A DNA stretch of 64,000 nucleotides from Allorhodopirellula solitaria (GTDB taxonomy: Bacteria; Planctomycetota; Planctomycetia; Pirellulales; Pirellulaceae): positions 349,429 through 413,428 of the forward strand of contig NZ_SJPK01000005.1 in assembly GCF_007859855.1 (NCBI RefSeq), written 5' to 3'. This document shows, piece by piece, positions 33,260 through 42,274 of the stretch. The translations under genes were made by a program, and so were the position numbers. Position 1 is the stretch's first letter. Every line of letters starts with the position of its first letter. The notes under the pieces are model-generated. The model was not told the DNA's origin and ran no database searches. It saw only the letters and a program-made list of their open reading frames with translations.

Positions 33260-33591
33260 GGAGGTCGTCGCCTCCTGTTGATTACCCACAAGTTTTCCTA
33301 CGCCGACGGCGTTGAAGAAAATAGCCGGTGGTCGAGCGCAGCGAACACCACCGGAAACGCATCAAACACGCGTGCCAACCCCGAATGGGGTTGAAGATCA
33401 TTCACGACGAGGTCTGCGACCCACTTCGGGGTCGACGCTCCATCTTCAACGAATCACCGTAGGTGGCGCTGCGCTTACCTACGACTATTCTCTCTAATCC
33501 CTATCGGGATACTGGTGGGCAATGACCAGCTCGTGGCCTCGTCCACTACCGCTTTTTTTGGACTCGTCGCCTCGTCCACTACGATGCGATG
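33260..33591. repeat. Dispersed repeat family, longest copy
   Basis: This non-coding stretch contains GATTACCCACAAG near its left end and CTCGTCGCCTCGTCCACTAC at its right end. Its left two thirds match 55060-55298 and its right half matches 45457-45625, both in inverted orientation. The left end also matches 63589-63645 (inverted), and 55845-55911 resembles its 33305-33370 part. The right-end sequence is the same as the terminal repeat of the element at 40897-41216. No gene is in it. Confidence 0.8.
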
Positions 33592-33595
33592 GTTA

Positions 33596-35575
33596 TCAAC
33601 TACCCGCGACCATGACCTCGGTATTCTCCAACAACGTGCCGGTTTCGAACTGCACGTTCTTCAGTGCCACCATGTATTCCGTCACCGCGAGATAGTAGCG
33701 GACCTGCGACTCACTGACGCGGCGTTGGGTATCGAGCAATTGAACCAAACTGATCGGCAATCCGGCCTCTCGGTTCGCTTCCAAAGTATCGAGTGCGTCC
33801 TTGGCGGCGAGGTAGCGATTGAGGCTAGTTTCGGCGAGCGTGTAGGCGCGGTCGGTCTCAGCGACAACGCCTAACAGATCATGAACGATTTGACGTTCCT
33901 GCTCCCGCAGCAGTGCTTGGTCACGAGCAATCTGCAGCTTGGCATGCTGGACCGCTGCGTGAGCTTGGCGGAATCCCACCGGCATGCGGAATTCGACCCC
34001 TGCCTCGTACTCTTGGAATCGCATCTCACTGATCTCATCAAACGCCGATCCGGTACCAGCGAGATCTGGCCCCAAACCCCGGAGACGGTACGTCGAAACC
34101 AGATCGAGTGTGGGTAGCAAGAAGTTTTTCGCAGCGAGCAGCTCCATCTCGCGTCGCTTGACGAGCAGCCGTTGCTCCTGCAACTCGGCCCGCATCCGAA
34201 TCGCTTGAGCGGACAGCGAGTCGGTATCGAAGATCACGGGCGCTGTGATCGGTTCATCCACCGGCCGCAACAGCACACCTTCGCTGACGGGTAGTCCGAC
34301 CAACAATCGCAGGCGTCGTTCACCCGCGAGCACACCACCCACGCCGGAGAACGTCCCGCCCGAGGTGGCATTGTATCCTTGCGTACGCTGGACCAACTTC
34401 CCGGCAACCGCGTCCTGATACTCACCCTGAAAACGATAGTACTGTTCGCGGGCCAACGCTTCAGCCGATCCACCTTGGCGGTTGGATGTCTTCTGCGCGT
34501 CGTAGCTGCGCCAGGTAAGCCGGCTGCGTTCGAGCGCTTCGGCACGAGCATCAGCATCCCGGTATGCGAATGCCAGGTCCCAATACGCATTGGTCACGTT
34601 GCTAATGTAGTTGCGGGTATTTCGCCGGAACTCCGCGACAGAGATATCGTTGTTAGTCTTGGCAATCAACACGCCGTTGTAGACCCCCGGTAGCGCCGCA
34701 GCACCAGCAATCCGGTTGAACGTCAAACCGCCGCCGCGCAACAAGGGCTGGCGGATCTCCGCATGGAGCTGCGACTGCCAGGCACTCGGAACCAGGTTCC
34801 CGGTCGCGTTATTGGCATCGTAGTCCGTGATGCTGCGGAGGGCCAACTGAGCCCCTGTGGCAGTGAGTTTGGACGTTTGGAACACGTAATCATGCACGTC
34901 TTGCTGGAACGCGTTGGCACCACCACCAAAGAACCGGTTATTGAACTGGCGGTCATTGTTCTGCCATGTCCCCATCGCATAGAGCTGGGCATCGAAAGCC
35001 GACAGCGCCGCCTCAATACTGGCCTGAGGATTCGTTTGCACCAACGGCAACGATTGCTGGCTCGAGAGTTGTTCCGGGGCACGCAGCACCGTCGCGTTGA
35101 GATCACGCAGGACCTCGGAGTTGGTGAGTGCGATTTGAATCGTTTCACGGAGCGTGAGATTGCGGTACGTCGCATTTTCCATGGACGCAGCATCCCGGAT
35201 TGTGATCGGCGGCAACGGAGCCGTGGTCAATGCAATCGCTTCGGCAGCCCGACTCGGTGGGGCTCCCGCGTCAACGTTGGCCATGATCGCGTCGACACAC
35301 TGCGTGTCATTGCCCACCGTTTCAGGCAAGCTCTTGCAGGCACGGCATCCGAGCACACCGGCAAAGGCCGACAACACGGCGCCGGTAATCAGCGACCAGA
35401 GGACAATCGAGAACAGAGGCCGGCAACGCAGCGAACGGCGACCAAGACGCGACGAATCCGCGTCCTCACCCGCCAGCGCGACCGGGGGCGAAACGGACTG
35501 CTGTCCGCTACCCAACGAGTCCCGTGCCTCCGAGCGAGGATTGGGTTGGTCGATCGATTTCAATGATGCAATCAA
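33596..35575 (-). CDS. TolC-family outer membrane efflux lipoprotein
   Basis: The 659-residue protein has a long N-terminal extension (about 50 residues), then a hydrophobic segment ending GVLGC (about residues 74-78), suggesting lipid attachment. Two long helical repeats typical of TolC channels follow: the first at about residues 130-380 and the second at about 440-650. The second includes ARDQALLREQERQIVHDL and RYLAAKDALDTLEANREAG. TolC proteins form trimeric outer-membrane exit ducts working with HlyD-type adaptors. The gene is divergent (181-base gap) from two adaptor genes and an M50/HlyD fusion, which strongly suggests one export machine. Confidence 0.88.
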   Translation of the reverse strand: MIASLKSIDQPNPRSEARDSLGSGQQSVSPPVALAGEDADSSRLGRRSLRCRPLFSIVLWSLITGAVLSAFAGVLGCRACKSLPETVGNDTQCVDAIMANVDAGAPPSRAAEAIALTTAPLPPITIRDAASMENATYRNLTLRETIQIALTNSEVLRDLNATVLRAPEQLSSQQSLPLVQTNPQASIEAALSAFDAQLYAMGTWQNNDRQFNNRFFGGGANAFQQDVHDYVFQTSKLTATGAQLALRSITDYDANNATGNLVPSAWQSQLHAEIRQPLLRGGGLTFNRIAGAAALPGVYNGVLIAKTNNDISVAEFRRNTRNYISNVTNAYWDLAFAYRDADARAEALERSRLTWRSYDAQKTSNRQGGSAEALAREQYYRFQGEYQDAVAGKLVQRTQGYNATSGGTFSGVGGVLAGERRLRLLVGLPVSEGVLLRPVDEPITAPVIFDTDSLSAQAIRMRAELQEQRLLVKRREMELLAAKNFLLPTLDLVSTYRLRGLGPDLAGTGSAFDEISEMRFQEYEAGVEFRMPVGFRQAHAAVQHAKLQIARDQALLREQERQIVHDLLGVVAETDRAYTLAETSLNRYLAAKDALDTLEANREAGLPISLVQLLDTQRRVSESQVRYYLAVTEYMVALKNVQFETGTLLENTEVMVAGS

Positions 35576-35756
35576 AATGCCGCGTGAAAAAGGGAACGCC
35601 GGACAGGCAGAACGATCCGTACACCCCTCCTTTTTCGACGATTCGATGCAACCCTATCCAGTGAAATCGTTACGAAACGTTAAGTAGGCAGAGATTCGCA
35701 CCACGAAACCGAATCAGGAGACGATGGATACATCGATTCCAAGCTAAAATACACCG

Positions 35757-37211
35757 ATGAGTCGCTCTCCCAACCCCGATACGCCCCCTCCTAACGGCGA
35801 GAGCTTCACGCTCGCTTGGCTGCGATGCACCAACCGGTTAGCCGATCCTGACACGCGCGCCCAAAGCCTCTGTGACGAAGCCGCGCGACGGGTACCCGCC
35901 GATCGTGTGAGTTTTTTAACGACGCAGGCTAGCACTGCCACGTTGATCGCGACGTCCACGACGACCACGATCGACCGGCGTTCGGCCGAGGCCGCCTGGC
36001 TGAGAGAGCTCGCCGAAGAGGTCTGCCGGAGAGGCACTGATTTCTGTACCGATCAACACCCCATCGATTGCCCAGCACCCTCCCTCGGAACCTCCCAGAC
36101 GCTGGCGATCCCAATCCGTTGCAATGATTCTGGCGACGAAGTGGATGCCGTCATCGTGCTGCAGCAGTACACGCAGCAACACCAACCGCTGACGGCCTTG
36201 TGGGACGATGTTCACCTCGAGATCGCTGCTGCGGCCCAGGACGTTGCCGCCACCCTGCGATCCCGTGCTGCTCGATCACCACGGGCTGGCACCGCATGGT
36301 GGCAGCAGGCAACTCGCTGGCAACGGCTCGCCCTGATCGCATCGTTCTGTTTGGCACTTCTCCTGCTGCTCAACGTCCCCATCACCTTTCGGTTACCGGT
36401 CCAAGGGCAATTGGAACCAGCCCATTCGTGGGGCATCTTCGCTCCTGCAGCAGGCACGCTGCTGAGACTGCACGTCGAGGACGGCCAAAGGGTCACCTCC
36501 GGTTACGTGTTGGCTGAACTCAGCAACGTCGACATTGAACTGCAACAGGAGCGTTTGAGCGGAGAGCTCGCGGCTGCGGAAACCGAACTCGCCAGCCTGC
36601 GGTTGAGACAGTCCGAGCGGGCCACGCCCGGTGCCGCCAACCCCTCGCCAGCAAATCGTTCCATCGATACCAGCAGTGCTCGCGCTCGTCAGATGGTACT
36701 GCGTGCCCGGATCGATTCATTGCAGCAACAGAACGATCTGCTCTACGAAGTCTCGCAATCTTTGACGATCCGAGCACCGGTCGACGGACGCGTTGTCCTC
36801 CGCGACCAGCAATCCGATCTCGTCGGACAAACCGTCAGTCAGAGCCAATGGCTGATGAGGATTGTGGATCCTGCGGGCGGCTACCATGCGATCATCGACC
36901 TCCCTGAAAAAGACGATGCTTATCTGCGTCAGGCACTCGGTACCGATCCGGGCACTGTGATCGGTTCGTTCCGATTACTAGCGTCACCCGATGTCCATTT
37001 CAGCGGTCAGGTAGCCGACGTTGCCGATTCTGTTCAATGGAATGAGCGTGGCAAAGCAGCGATCCAGGTTACCGTTCCCATCGACGGGTCCCTGCCCGAT
37101 GACGTGCACGTTGGGGCCACGGTGGCCGGAACGATGGATGTCGGTCAACGCTCACTCGGGTTCGTTTGGTTTCGCCCCATCATCGAATTTTTCCGGAGCT
37201 ACGGATGGTAG
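35757..37211 (+). CDS. HlyD-type membrane adaptor with N-terminal GAF-like domain
   Basis: The 484-residue protein has a cytoplasmic N-terminal part (about residues 1-170) with GAF-like alternation, a membrane segment at about residues 195-215 (LALIASFCLALLLLL), then a periplasmic HlyD-like part. The first barrel-sandwich half is PVQGQLEPAHSWGIFAPAAG with HVEDGQRV, a short coiled coil at about 265-330 follows, then the second half ITIRAPVDGRVV-type stretch (LTIRAPVDGRVVL) and a beta-barrel domain. It should link the inner membrane to TolC. The stop overlaps the next start (ATGGTAG). The GAF-like part is the unusual feature: adaptors rarely have a cytoplasmic sensor domain. Confidence 0.8.
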   Translation: MSRSPNPDTPPPNGESFTLAWLRCTNRLADPDTRAQSLCDEAARRVPADRVSFLTTQASTATLIATSTTTTIDRRSAEAAWLRELAEEVCRRGTDFCTDQHPIDCPAPSLGTSQTLAIPIRCNDSGDEVDAVIVLQQYTQQHQPLTALWDDVHLEIAAAAQDVAATLRSRAARSPRAGTAWWQQATRWQRLALIASFCLALLLLLNVPITFRLPVQGQLEPAHSWGIFAPAAGTLLRLHVEDGQRVTSGYVLAELSNVDIELQQERLSGELAAAETELASLRLRQSERATPGAANPSPANRSIDTSSARARQMVLRARIDSLQQQNDLLYEVSQSLTIRAPVDGRVVLRDQQSDLVGQTVSQSQWLMRIVDPAGGYHAIIDLPEKDDAYLRQALGTDPGTVIGSFRLLASPDVHFSGQVADVADSVQWNERGKAAIQVTVPIDGSLPDDVHVGATVAGTMDVGQRSLGFVWFRPIIEFFRSYGW

Positions 37212-38413
37212 CCTTTCATCGATACCTATCGGCAACGAATACGCCAATGACGGTCACCCCAAGCCACATCACCCGCGAGGAAACTCGAGGGCCGATCGCA
37301 GTCCTCGATGGCATCATGCCGTTTCTCGCTGGGAATCGCCTGCGGATGATATGCCTTGCCCTCTCTCTCCTGATTCCCTCGGCGAACGCGGTCGCCGAGA
37401 CCACTGCGGCGACGAAAAGCATCGGCGGCCTTGTGGTAGTTCTGGTCGATGAGGCCTCCATTGCCGCGACGATCGAAGGCTCCGTCAGCGATGTGGTGGT
37501 CGGGGAAGGTGACGCGATCGAATCGGGTGATCCGATCGTCCTGCTCGATGATCGCAAAGCGTTGCTAGAAGAATCCCTGGCCGAGCACGCCAGTGAGATC
37601 GCGACCCACCAGCAGACGGAAACCAGCGACGTCGATGCGGCGCAGGTCGCCGTTGCCGAGCAAGAACAGCTGATGGCAGAACATCGTGTCCGCAGCGAAC
37701 TGAATCGCCGCCGCGCCGCCAATCAGCTCAAGGTGCACGCCGCAGAGAAATCAGAGCAGGTAGCCAAGAACGAATGGGAGCGAGCCAAAGCCGCTCGAGA
37801 AAACTTTGCGGACGCCATTTCAGAATCCGAGATCGAAAGTTTGCAACTTGCGTTTCAACGTTGTCAATTGGAGACGCGTGAAGCCCACTTCCAACTCGAA
37901 ATGGCCGCGATCGACGTGCGACTCGATCAGGCCACGGCTGAGACGCTGCAGTGGAAGATCGAGGCCGCCCAGGTGGAACTGCAAGCAGCCCGCTCTGCCG
38001 ACGATGTGCTCAAATTGCAAGCCGAAATCCAGCGTTTGAAACTGGAACTGGCTCAGGTTGCCAGCGAAGACCATCAGATTCAAACGCCCATCGACGGCAC
38101 GATCGTCTCCATCTCGACTCATGCGGGCGACTGGGTCCGCCCCGGACAAATCGTCGCTCGGGTCATCGATCGAGAACGTCTGCGAGCCGAAGGATACGTC
38201 ACCGCCGAGCAAGCCGATTTACTGCGCCGCACCGATGACGTGCAAATCGTGATCACTCAGAGCGATGGCAGCCGCAGTCGTTTTCCCACCACGCGGCGAT
38301 TCGTCAGCCCTGAGATTGTGGCCGTGACGGGGGAGGTGCGGGTATGGATCGAGTTTCAAAACCCCGATGGCATCGTTTATCCCGGTTCGCAGGCGATAGT
38401 TGAGATTCGCTGA
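37205..38413 (+). CDS. Second HlyD-type periplasmic adaptor
   Basis: Starting at the ATG at 37205, which overlaps the previous stop, the product has 402 residues. A hydrophobic segment at about residues 40-58 ends in a SANAVAE-like cleavage region, so it is exported or anchored. The lipoyl-like half ATIEGSVSDVVVGEGDAIESGD precedes a long coiled coil (about residues 110-285), and QTPIDGTIVSISTHAGDWVRPGQ gives the second half. A beta-barrel domain ends the protein. Adaptors of this type bridge inner-membrane pumps to TolC. The next gene starts within its stop codon (TGATG). An alternative start at 37247 removes 14 residues. Confidence 0.82.
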   Translation: MVAFHRYLSATNTPMTVTPSHITREETRGPIAVLDGIMPFLAGNRLRMICLALSLLIPSANAVAETTAATKSIGGLVVVLVDEASIAATIEGSVSDVVVGEGDAIESGDPIVLLDDRKALLEESLAEHASEIATHQQTETSDVDAAQVAVAEQEQLMAEHRVRSELNRRRAANQLKVHAAEKSEQVAKNEWERAKAARENFADAISESEIESLQLAFQRCQLETREAHFQLEMAAIDVRLDQATAETLQWKIEAAQVELQAARSADDVLKLQAEIQRLKLELAQVASEDHQIQTPIDGTIVSISTHAGDWVRPGQIVARVIDRERLRAEGYVTAEQADLLRRTDDVQIVITQSDGSRSRFPTTRRFVSPEIVAVTGEVRVWIEFQNPDGIVYPGSQAIVEIR

Positions 38414-40614
38414 TGTCGATTCCACGCCTGCAACTCCGTCGTGACCTTATCATGCGGCGTATTTCGCTGCGCGATCGCTGCGTCTGGGTATTGAAGGATC
38501 CGCTTTCGAGCGCATTTCATTTTTTCGATGAAGCGGAATTTGCCATTCTCCGCCGCTTGCGTGACGGAGTCTCCTTTGCCACGTTGGCCACCCGCTACCG
38601 CGATCGCTTGCCGCCCGCCGCCTTAGCTGAGTTCCTCTCCGCAGCGACTCGCGCGGGAATCCTGATCACCCCCGACGGCGCTGCAGCCTCTCCGGCATGG
38701 CGTCCTGCGTCTCGACGCCCCCAGCCGGCCTGGTGGAAAAATCCGTTGGCCATTCGATTGCCAGGGATCACTCCGGATCGCCTCGGTGCGTTGTTTCGAC
38801 CCACGCCCGCTATCGACGCATCGCACGATGCCAGGCACTCCCCGGGTCGACTGCATGGGATCGCCCGGGTGATCCCATGTGCCGTCGCCGCGATTGTCGT
38901 GGTTGCGGTCGTGGTCGTTGGCATGAATCAGCAAGCATTGATCGAGGATTTTGCAGCAGCGGGTTCAAGATTGGTCGCGCCGGCGAATGGGATACACGGC
39001 TCCACCGGAGCGAGCCCCCTGACCAATACCCTGCTCGCATTCGCGATCGCAATCGCCGTCACAAAGATATTTCACGAGCTCGCCCACGCTTGGGTTTGTC
39101 AGAAACTCGGTGGGCGATGCCGCGAGATCGGCGTACTGTTGCTCTTCGGCGTTCCCTGTCTGTACTGCGATGTCAGTGAGGCATGGCTCATGCCCCGCCG
39201 CCGCGATCGCATTCTCGTGTCCGCTGCAGGCGTGCTCGCGGAGTGGATCGTGGCGGCGATCGCGGTGATCCTTTGGGCATCGACGAGGTCCGGTTTGCTA
39301 CACGACGTCTCGGCGCTGATCGTGGTCGTCGCATCGGTCAGTACGCTGCTCGTCAACGCCAACCCACTGCTGAGGTACGATGGCTACTACATTCTCTCCG
39401 ACGCGGTGGGCGTGCCGAACCTCGCTCACGAAGCAACCCTCGCGATTCGGCAAACCTGGGCGAGCTGGGTGAGCGGTGATCGCACGTCGCAGTCGGCCGC
39501 CCTGCCGCGCCCCTGGCTAGTCGCCTACGGCATCGCCAGCTGGATCTACCGGCTCGTTATCCTGTGCATGATCGGTTGGCTGATGTTCTCCTTTCTGAAA
39601 GCTTGGTTCGGAATTGGTTTAGCGGTACCGGTCACGGTGGGCTTGGTTTCCCTCGTACTGCGACAACGAATGAATGCTCAGCTCGCTAGCGGACCGCTTC
39701 CTACCGACGCGGTGGCTCAGCGGTGGAGACGCCCCGCTGCATCGGCTGCGATCCTATTAGCCAGCGGTCTCGTCTTGTGCATCCCGCTGCCCCATAGCCT
39801 ACGGGTTGGCAGTTTGATTCGTCCGTCGGGCGAGCGTCCGCTTTTCGCCGCCGCCTCCGGCATGATCATGCCGCGCACCTCCGGGACCGCGATGCGACTG
39901 GACGATTGGCGTTTGCGTTGGAAGGAACTCGCCTCGCTGGGACGAATCGCTGAACTCGAGTCTGAATTCGCCGCCACGCGTATCGATCGCGTCGACCGCC
40001 CGAGCCTATCGATCACCCAACCGGTCGTCGCTAGCCAAATCGCGAGCGAGCGGGAACACCATGCCACCCTGGTCAGCCGCCTCGATCAGCTTCGCTGCTC
40101 ACTCGGGCCGGGTGAGAAACTCTACGCTCCGCCGTCGCGCCAGCCCACGCGAGAGGAGCGGATGGCCGGCCGCTGGGGATGGACCGGAACTCCGCTCGAT
40201 CCCGACAACGTCGGCGCGACGCTCACGCAGGGAACCCTCGTCGGCCGGGCCGGCAGTCCCGACCGACGCACCGCATCCTTGTACGTGCCCGAACAATCCA
40301 TCGACAATGTCCGTCTCGGACAACTCGTGAGAGTCGGATACCGCGGTCTGCCGAGCGGTTCGGTCCGGGGACACGTGGAATCCATTTCAGCGGACCCCGT
40401 CGATGAGGTGCCCGAGGAGATCGTCGCCTCGGGATGGATTCCAAACAACTCAAGCGGCAGCAGCGGAACCATCCCTTCGGCGGTCCACTATGAGGTGGTC
40501 GTCATGATCGACGAAGCCAGTCCGGTGCTGCCCGCACGCCTCGTGACAGCAGCGCGAATCGAATTCGCCGCAGCCTCACTCTGGTCTCGCTGGCGGAAGT
40601 GGTTCCGGCAGTGA
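38413..40614 (+). CDS. Membrane M50-type metalloprotease with PqqD-like N-terminus and HlyD-like C-terminus
   Basis: The 733-residue protein combines three parts. Residues 1-90 resemble PqqD, the peptide-binding fold used as recognition element for ribosomal peptides (ISLRDRCVWVLKDPLSSAFHFFDEAE). Residues about 150-470 are a polytopic site-2-type protease: the zinc motif HELAH has His221, Glu222 and His225, and the third ligand is likely Asp323 in NPLLRYDGYY. Residues about 490-733 resemble an adaptor: a helical stretch and a beta-barrel-like ending (ASLYVPEQSIDNVRLGQLVRVGYRG). It is translationally coupled to the two adaptors. No ABC or RND pump gene is adjacent, so this protein may itself be the inner-membrane component. 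Confidence 0.8.
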   Translation: MSIPRLQLRRDLIMRRISLRDRCVWVLKDPLSSAFHFFDEAEFAILRRLRDGVSFATLATRYRDRLPPAALAEFLSAATRAGILITPDGAAASPAWRPASRRPQPAWWKNPLAIRLPGITPDRLGALFRPTPAIDASHDARHSPGRLHGIARVIPCAVAAIVVVAVVVVGMNQQALIEDFAAAGSRLVAPANGIHGSTGASPLTNTLLAFAIAIAVTKIFHELAHAWVCQKLGGRCREIGVLLLFGVPCLYCDVSEAWLMPRRRDRILVSAAGVLAEWIVAAIAVILWASTRSGLLHDVSALIVVVASVSTLLVNANPLLRYDGYYILSDAVGVPNLAHEATLAIRQTWASWVSGDRTSQSAALPRPWLVAYGIASWIYRLVILCMIGWLMFSFLKAWFGIGLAVPVTVGLVSLVLRQRMNAQLASGPLPTDAVAQRWRRPAASAAILLASGLVLCIPLPHSLRVGSLIRPSGERPLFAAASGMIMPRTSGTAMRLDDWRLRWKELASLGRIAELESEFAATRIDRVDRPSLSITQPVVASQIASEREHHATLVSRLDQLRCSLGPGEKLYAPPSRQPTREERMAGRWGWTGTPLDPDNVGATLTQGTLVGRAGSPDRRTASLYVPEQSIDNVRLGQLVRVGYRGLPSGSVRGHVESISADPVDEVPEEIVASGWIPNNSSGSSGTIPSAVHYEVVVMIDEASPVLPARLVTAARIEFAAASLWSRWRKWFRQ

Positions 40615-40896
40615 GGACTCGATCGGAGGGCGTTATTGGGCGACACGCGAGCAGAATGGATATTCGGGATCGCCGCCTCTCCAGATGCGAGGTCGCGCGA
40701 CTTTTCAGTACCGTGATCGCAACGTTTTAACCTCTCCCGGCACAGCTGGGGGAGGTCGAACGACGCCGTTCAGGCGTGCGTGAGGGAGGGGACCTACGCG
40801 ACATTACCAGGCAAGCCAAATGAAGCCCTTTCCCTCGCCTCGCCCTGAACGAGCTGTCTCGACCTCTCGCTGAGCAACGCACGATCAATTTCTGTC
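40615..40896. other. Gap after the M50 gene
   Basis: Nothing recognised in this stretch of about 280 bases. No terminator-like hairpin with a T run was seen after the M50 gene. Confidence 0.4.
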
Positions 40897-41216
40897 GTAG
40901 TGGACGAGGCGACGAGTCCAAAGCCGCAGGGCTCGTCGCCTCCTGTCCTTTACCCACAAGTTTGCTCCCCCTTGTGCTTGCCACACGGGAAGCGACGTTC
41001 TGGAATTAGAAAACCGTGGCATCGATGGTCGTTCCCCTGTCGGCTTGGCCGACAGGAAACCAAGCCGAAAGATTTTGCTGTCATGCGGGGCAAGCCCGCA
41101 TGGGAGCGAGGTGCACGCTTGAGCCTTCCTAACTACAAAACATGGATTCCTGTCGGACAAGCCGACAGGGGATCCGATTTTGTGGGTAATCAACAGCTCG
41201 TCGCCTCGTCCACTAC
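40897..41216. mobile_element. MITE-like element with inverted ends and internal palindromes
   Basis: The 320-base element has perfect 20-base inverted ends (GTAGTGGACGAGGCGACGAG at 40897-40916 and its complement at 41197-41216). An inner inverted pair follows (TTACCCACAA near the left, TTGTGGGTAA near the right). Inside are three small hairpins: 41036-41056 (arms CCTGTCGGC/GCCGACAGG), 41084-41100 (arms TGCGGG/CCCGCA) and 41149-41169 (arms CCTGTCGG/CCGACAGG). The first and third together form an almost perfect larger inverted pair. There is no coding capacity. It lies 42 bases downstream of the stop of sucD. Confidence 0.8.
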
Positions 41217-41258
41217 TAATGCCCCAGGGCAACCTCAGGCCCCGATATCGAACCGCGA

Positions 41259-42134
41259 CTATTTGTTCTTGATCGCTTGAACGACGGCATCGCCCATTTC
41301 GGCAGGGCTCGGAGCGACGACGATACCAGCGTCCTCGAGAGCAGCGACCTTCTCTTCAGCCGTGCCCTTGCCACCGCTGATGATCGCGCCAGCGTGGCCC
41401 ATGCGTTTGCCGGGAGGTGCCGTGCGACCGGCGATGAAGGCAGCAACAGGCTTGCTCACGTGGGCTTTGACGTAGGCGGCGGCTTCTTCTTCAGCGCTTC
41501 CGCCGATCTCACCGATCATCAGAATCGCTTCGGTTTGATCATCTTCCTCGTACAGCTTGAACAGGTCGATGTAGTTGGTGCCAACAATCGGGTCACCGCC
41601 GAGGCCGACGCAGGTGGACTGGCCGAGCTTCAAGTTGCTTGTCTGCCAGACCGCTTCGTAGGTCAGGGTGCCCGAGCGGCTCATCACGCCGATCTTTCCT
41701 GGCGTGTGGATGTATCCGGGCATGATGCCGATTTTGCATTCGCCAGGCGTGATTAGGCCGGGGCAGTTCGGGCCGATCAGGATCGAATCACTCGCTTTGA
41801 CCTTTTCGTAAACCCGCACCATGTCGATCACCGGCACGCCTTCGGTGATCGCTGCGATGACGCGGATGCCCGCATCGACCGCTTCGAGGATCGCGTCAGC
41901 GGTGAACGGCGGTGGGACGAAAATCATCGTGGCGTCGGCACCGGTTTGCTCAACCGCTTCTTCGACGGTATCGAAGACCGGCATGCCTTCGACCTCTTGG
42001 CCGCCCTTGCCTGGCGTCACGCCTCCGACAAGCTGGGTGCCGTAGTCGCGACAGCCCATTGCATGAAACTTGCCCGCATTGCCCGTGATGCCTTGGCAAA
42101 TGACTTTGGTGTTTTTATCGACCAGAATACTCAT
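41259..42134 (-). CDS. sucD: Succinyl-CoA ligase, alpha subunit
   Basis: This subunit binds CoA and carries the phosphohistidine intermediate in the succinyl-CoA to succinate step of the citric acid cycle, conserving ATP or GTP. The 291 residues match the family. The CoA-binding Rossmann part is at the N-terminus ([17 protein letters not shown]), and [14 protein letters not shown] and the active-site His247 in [14 protein letters not shown] are present. It lies 140 bases downstream of sucC on the same strand, the usual order. Confidence 0.96.
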   Translation of the reverse strand: MSILVDKNTKVICQGITGNAGKFHAMGCRDYGTQLVGGVTPGKGGQEVEGMPVFDTVEEAVEQTGADATMIFVPPPFTADAILEAVDAGIRVIAAITEGVPVIDMVRVYEKVKASDSILIGPNCPGLITPGECKIGIMPGYIHTPGKIGVMSRSGTLTYEAVWQTSNLKLGQSTCVGLGGDPIVGTNYIDLFKLYEEDDQTEAILMIGEIGGSAEEEAAAYVKAHVSKPVAAFIAGRTAPPGKRMGHAGAIISGGKGTAEEKVAALEDAGIVVAPSPAEMGDAVVQAIKNK

Positions 42135-42274
42135 GAGGATAGCTTTTGGCGTTTGACTGTTGGCGGCTCGCGAACAGCCGAGGTGAGATGAAATGAGTGA
42201 GAAAGAAGCAAACGGCGAAGGACGGCTGCTAACGAACAGCTAGCTGCAATTGCTAGCAGCCAGTCGCGAATCGA

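Noticed and set aside
33240-33595. Possible CRISPR array or tRNA among the short palindromes
   Set aside because: The repeats are not evenly spaced, differ in length and orientation, and there is no cloverleaf or cas gene.
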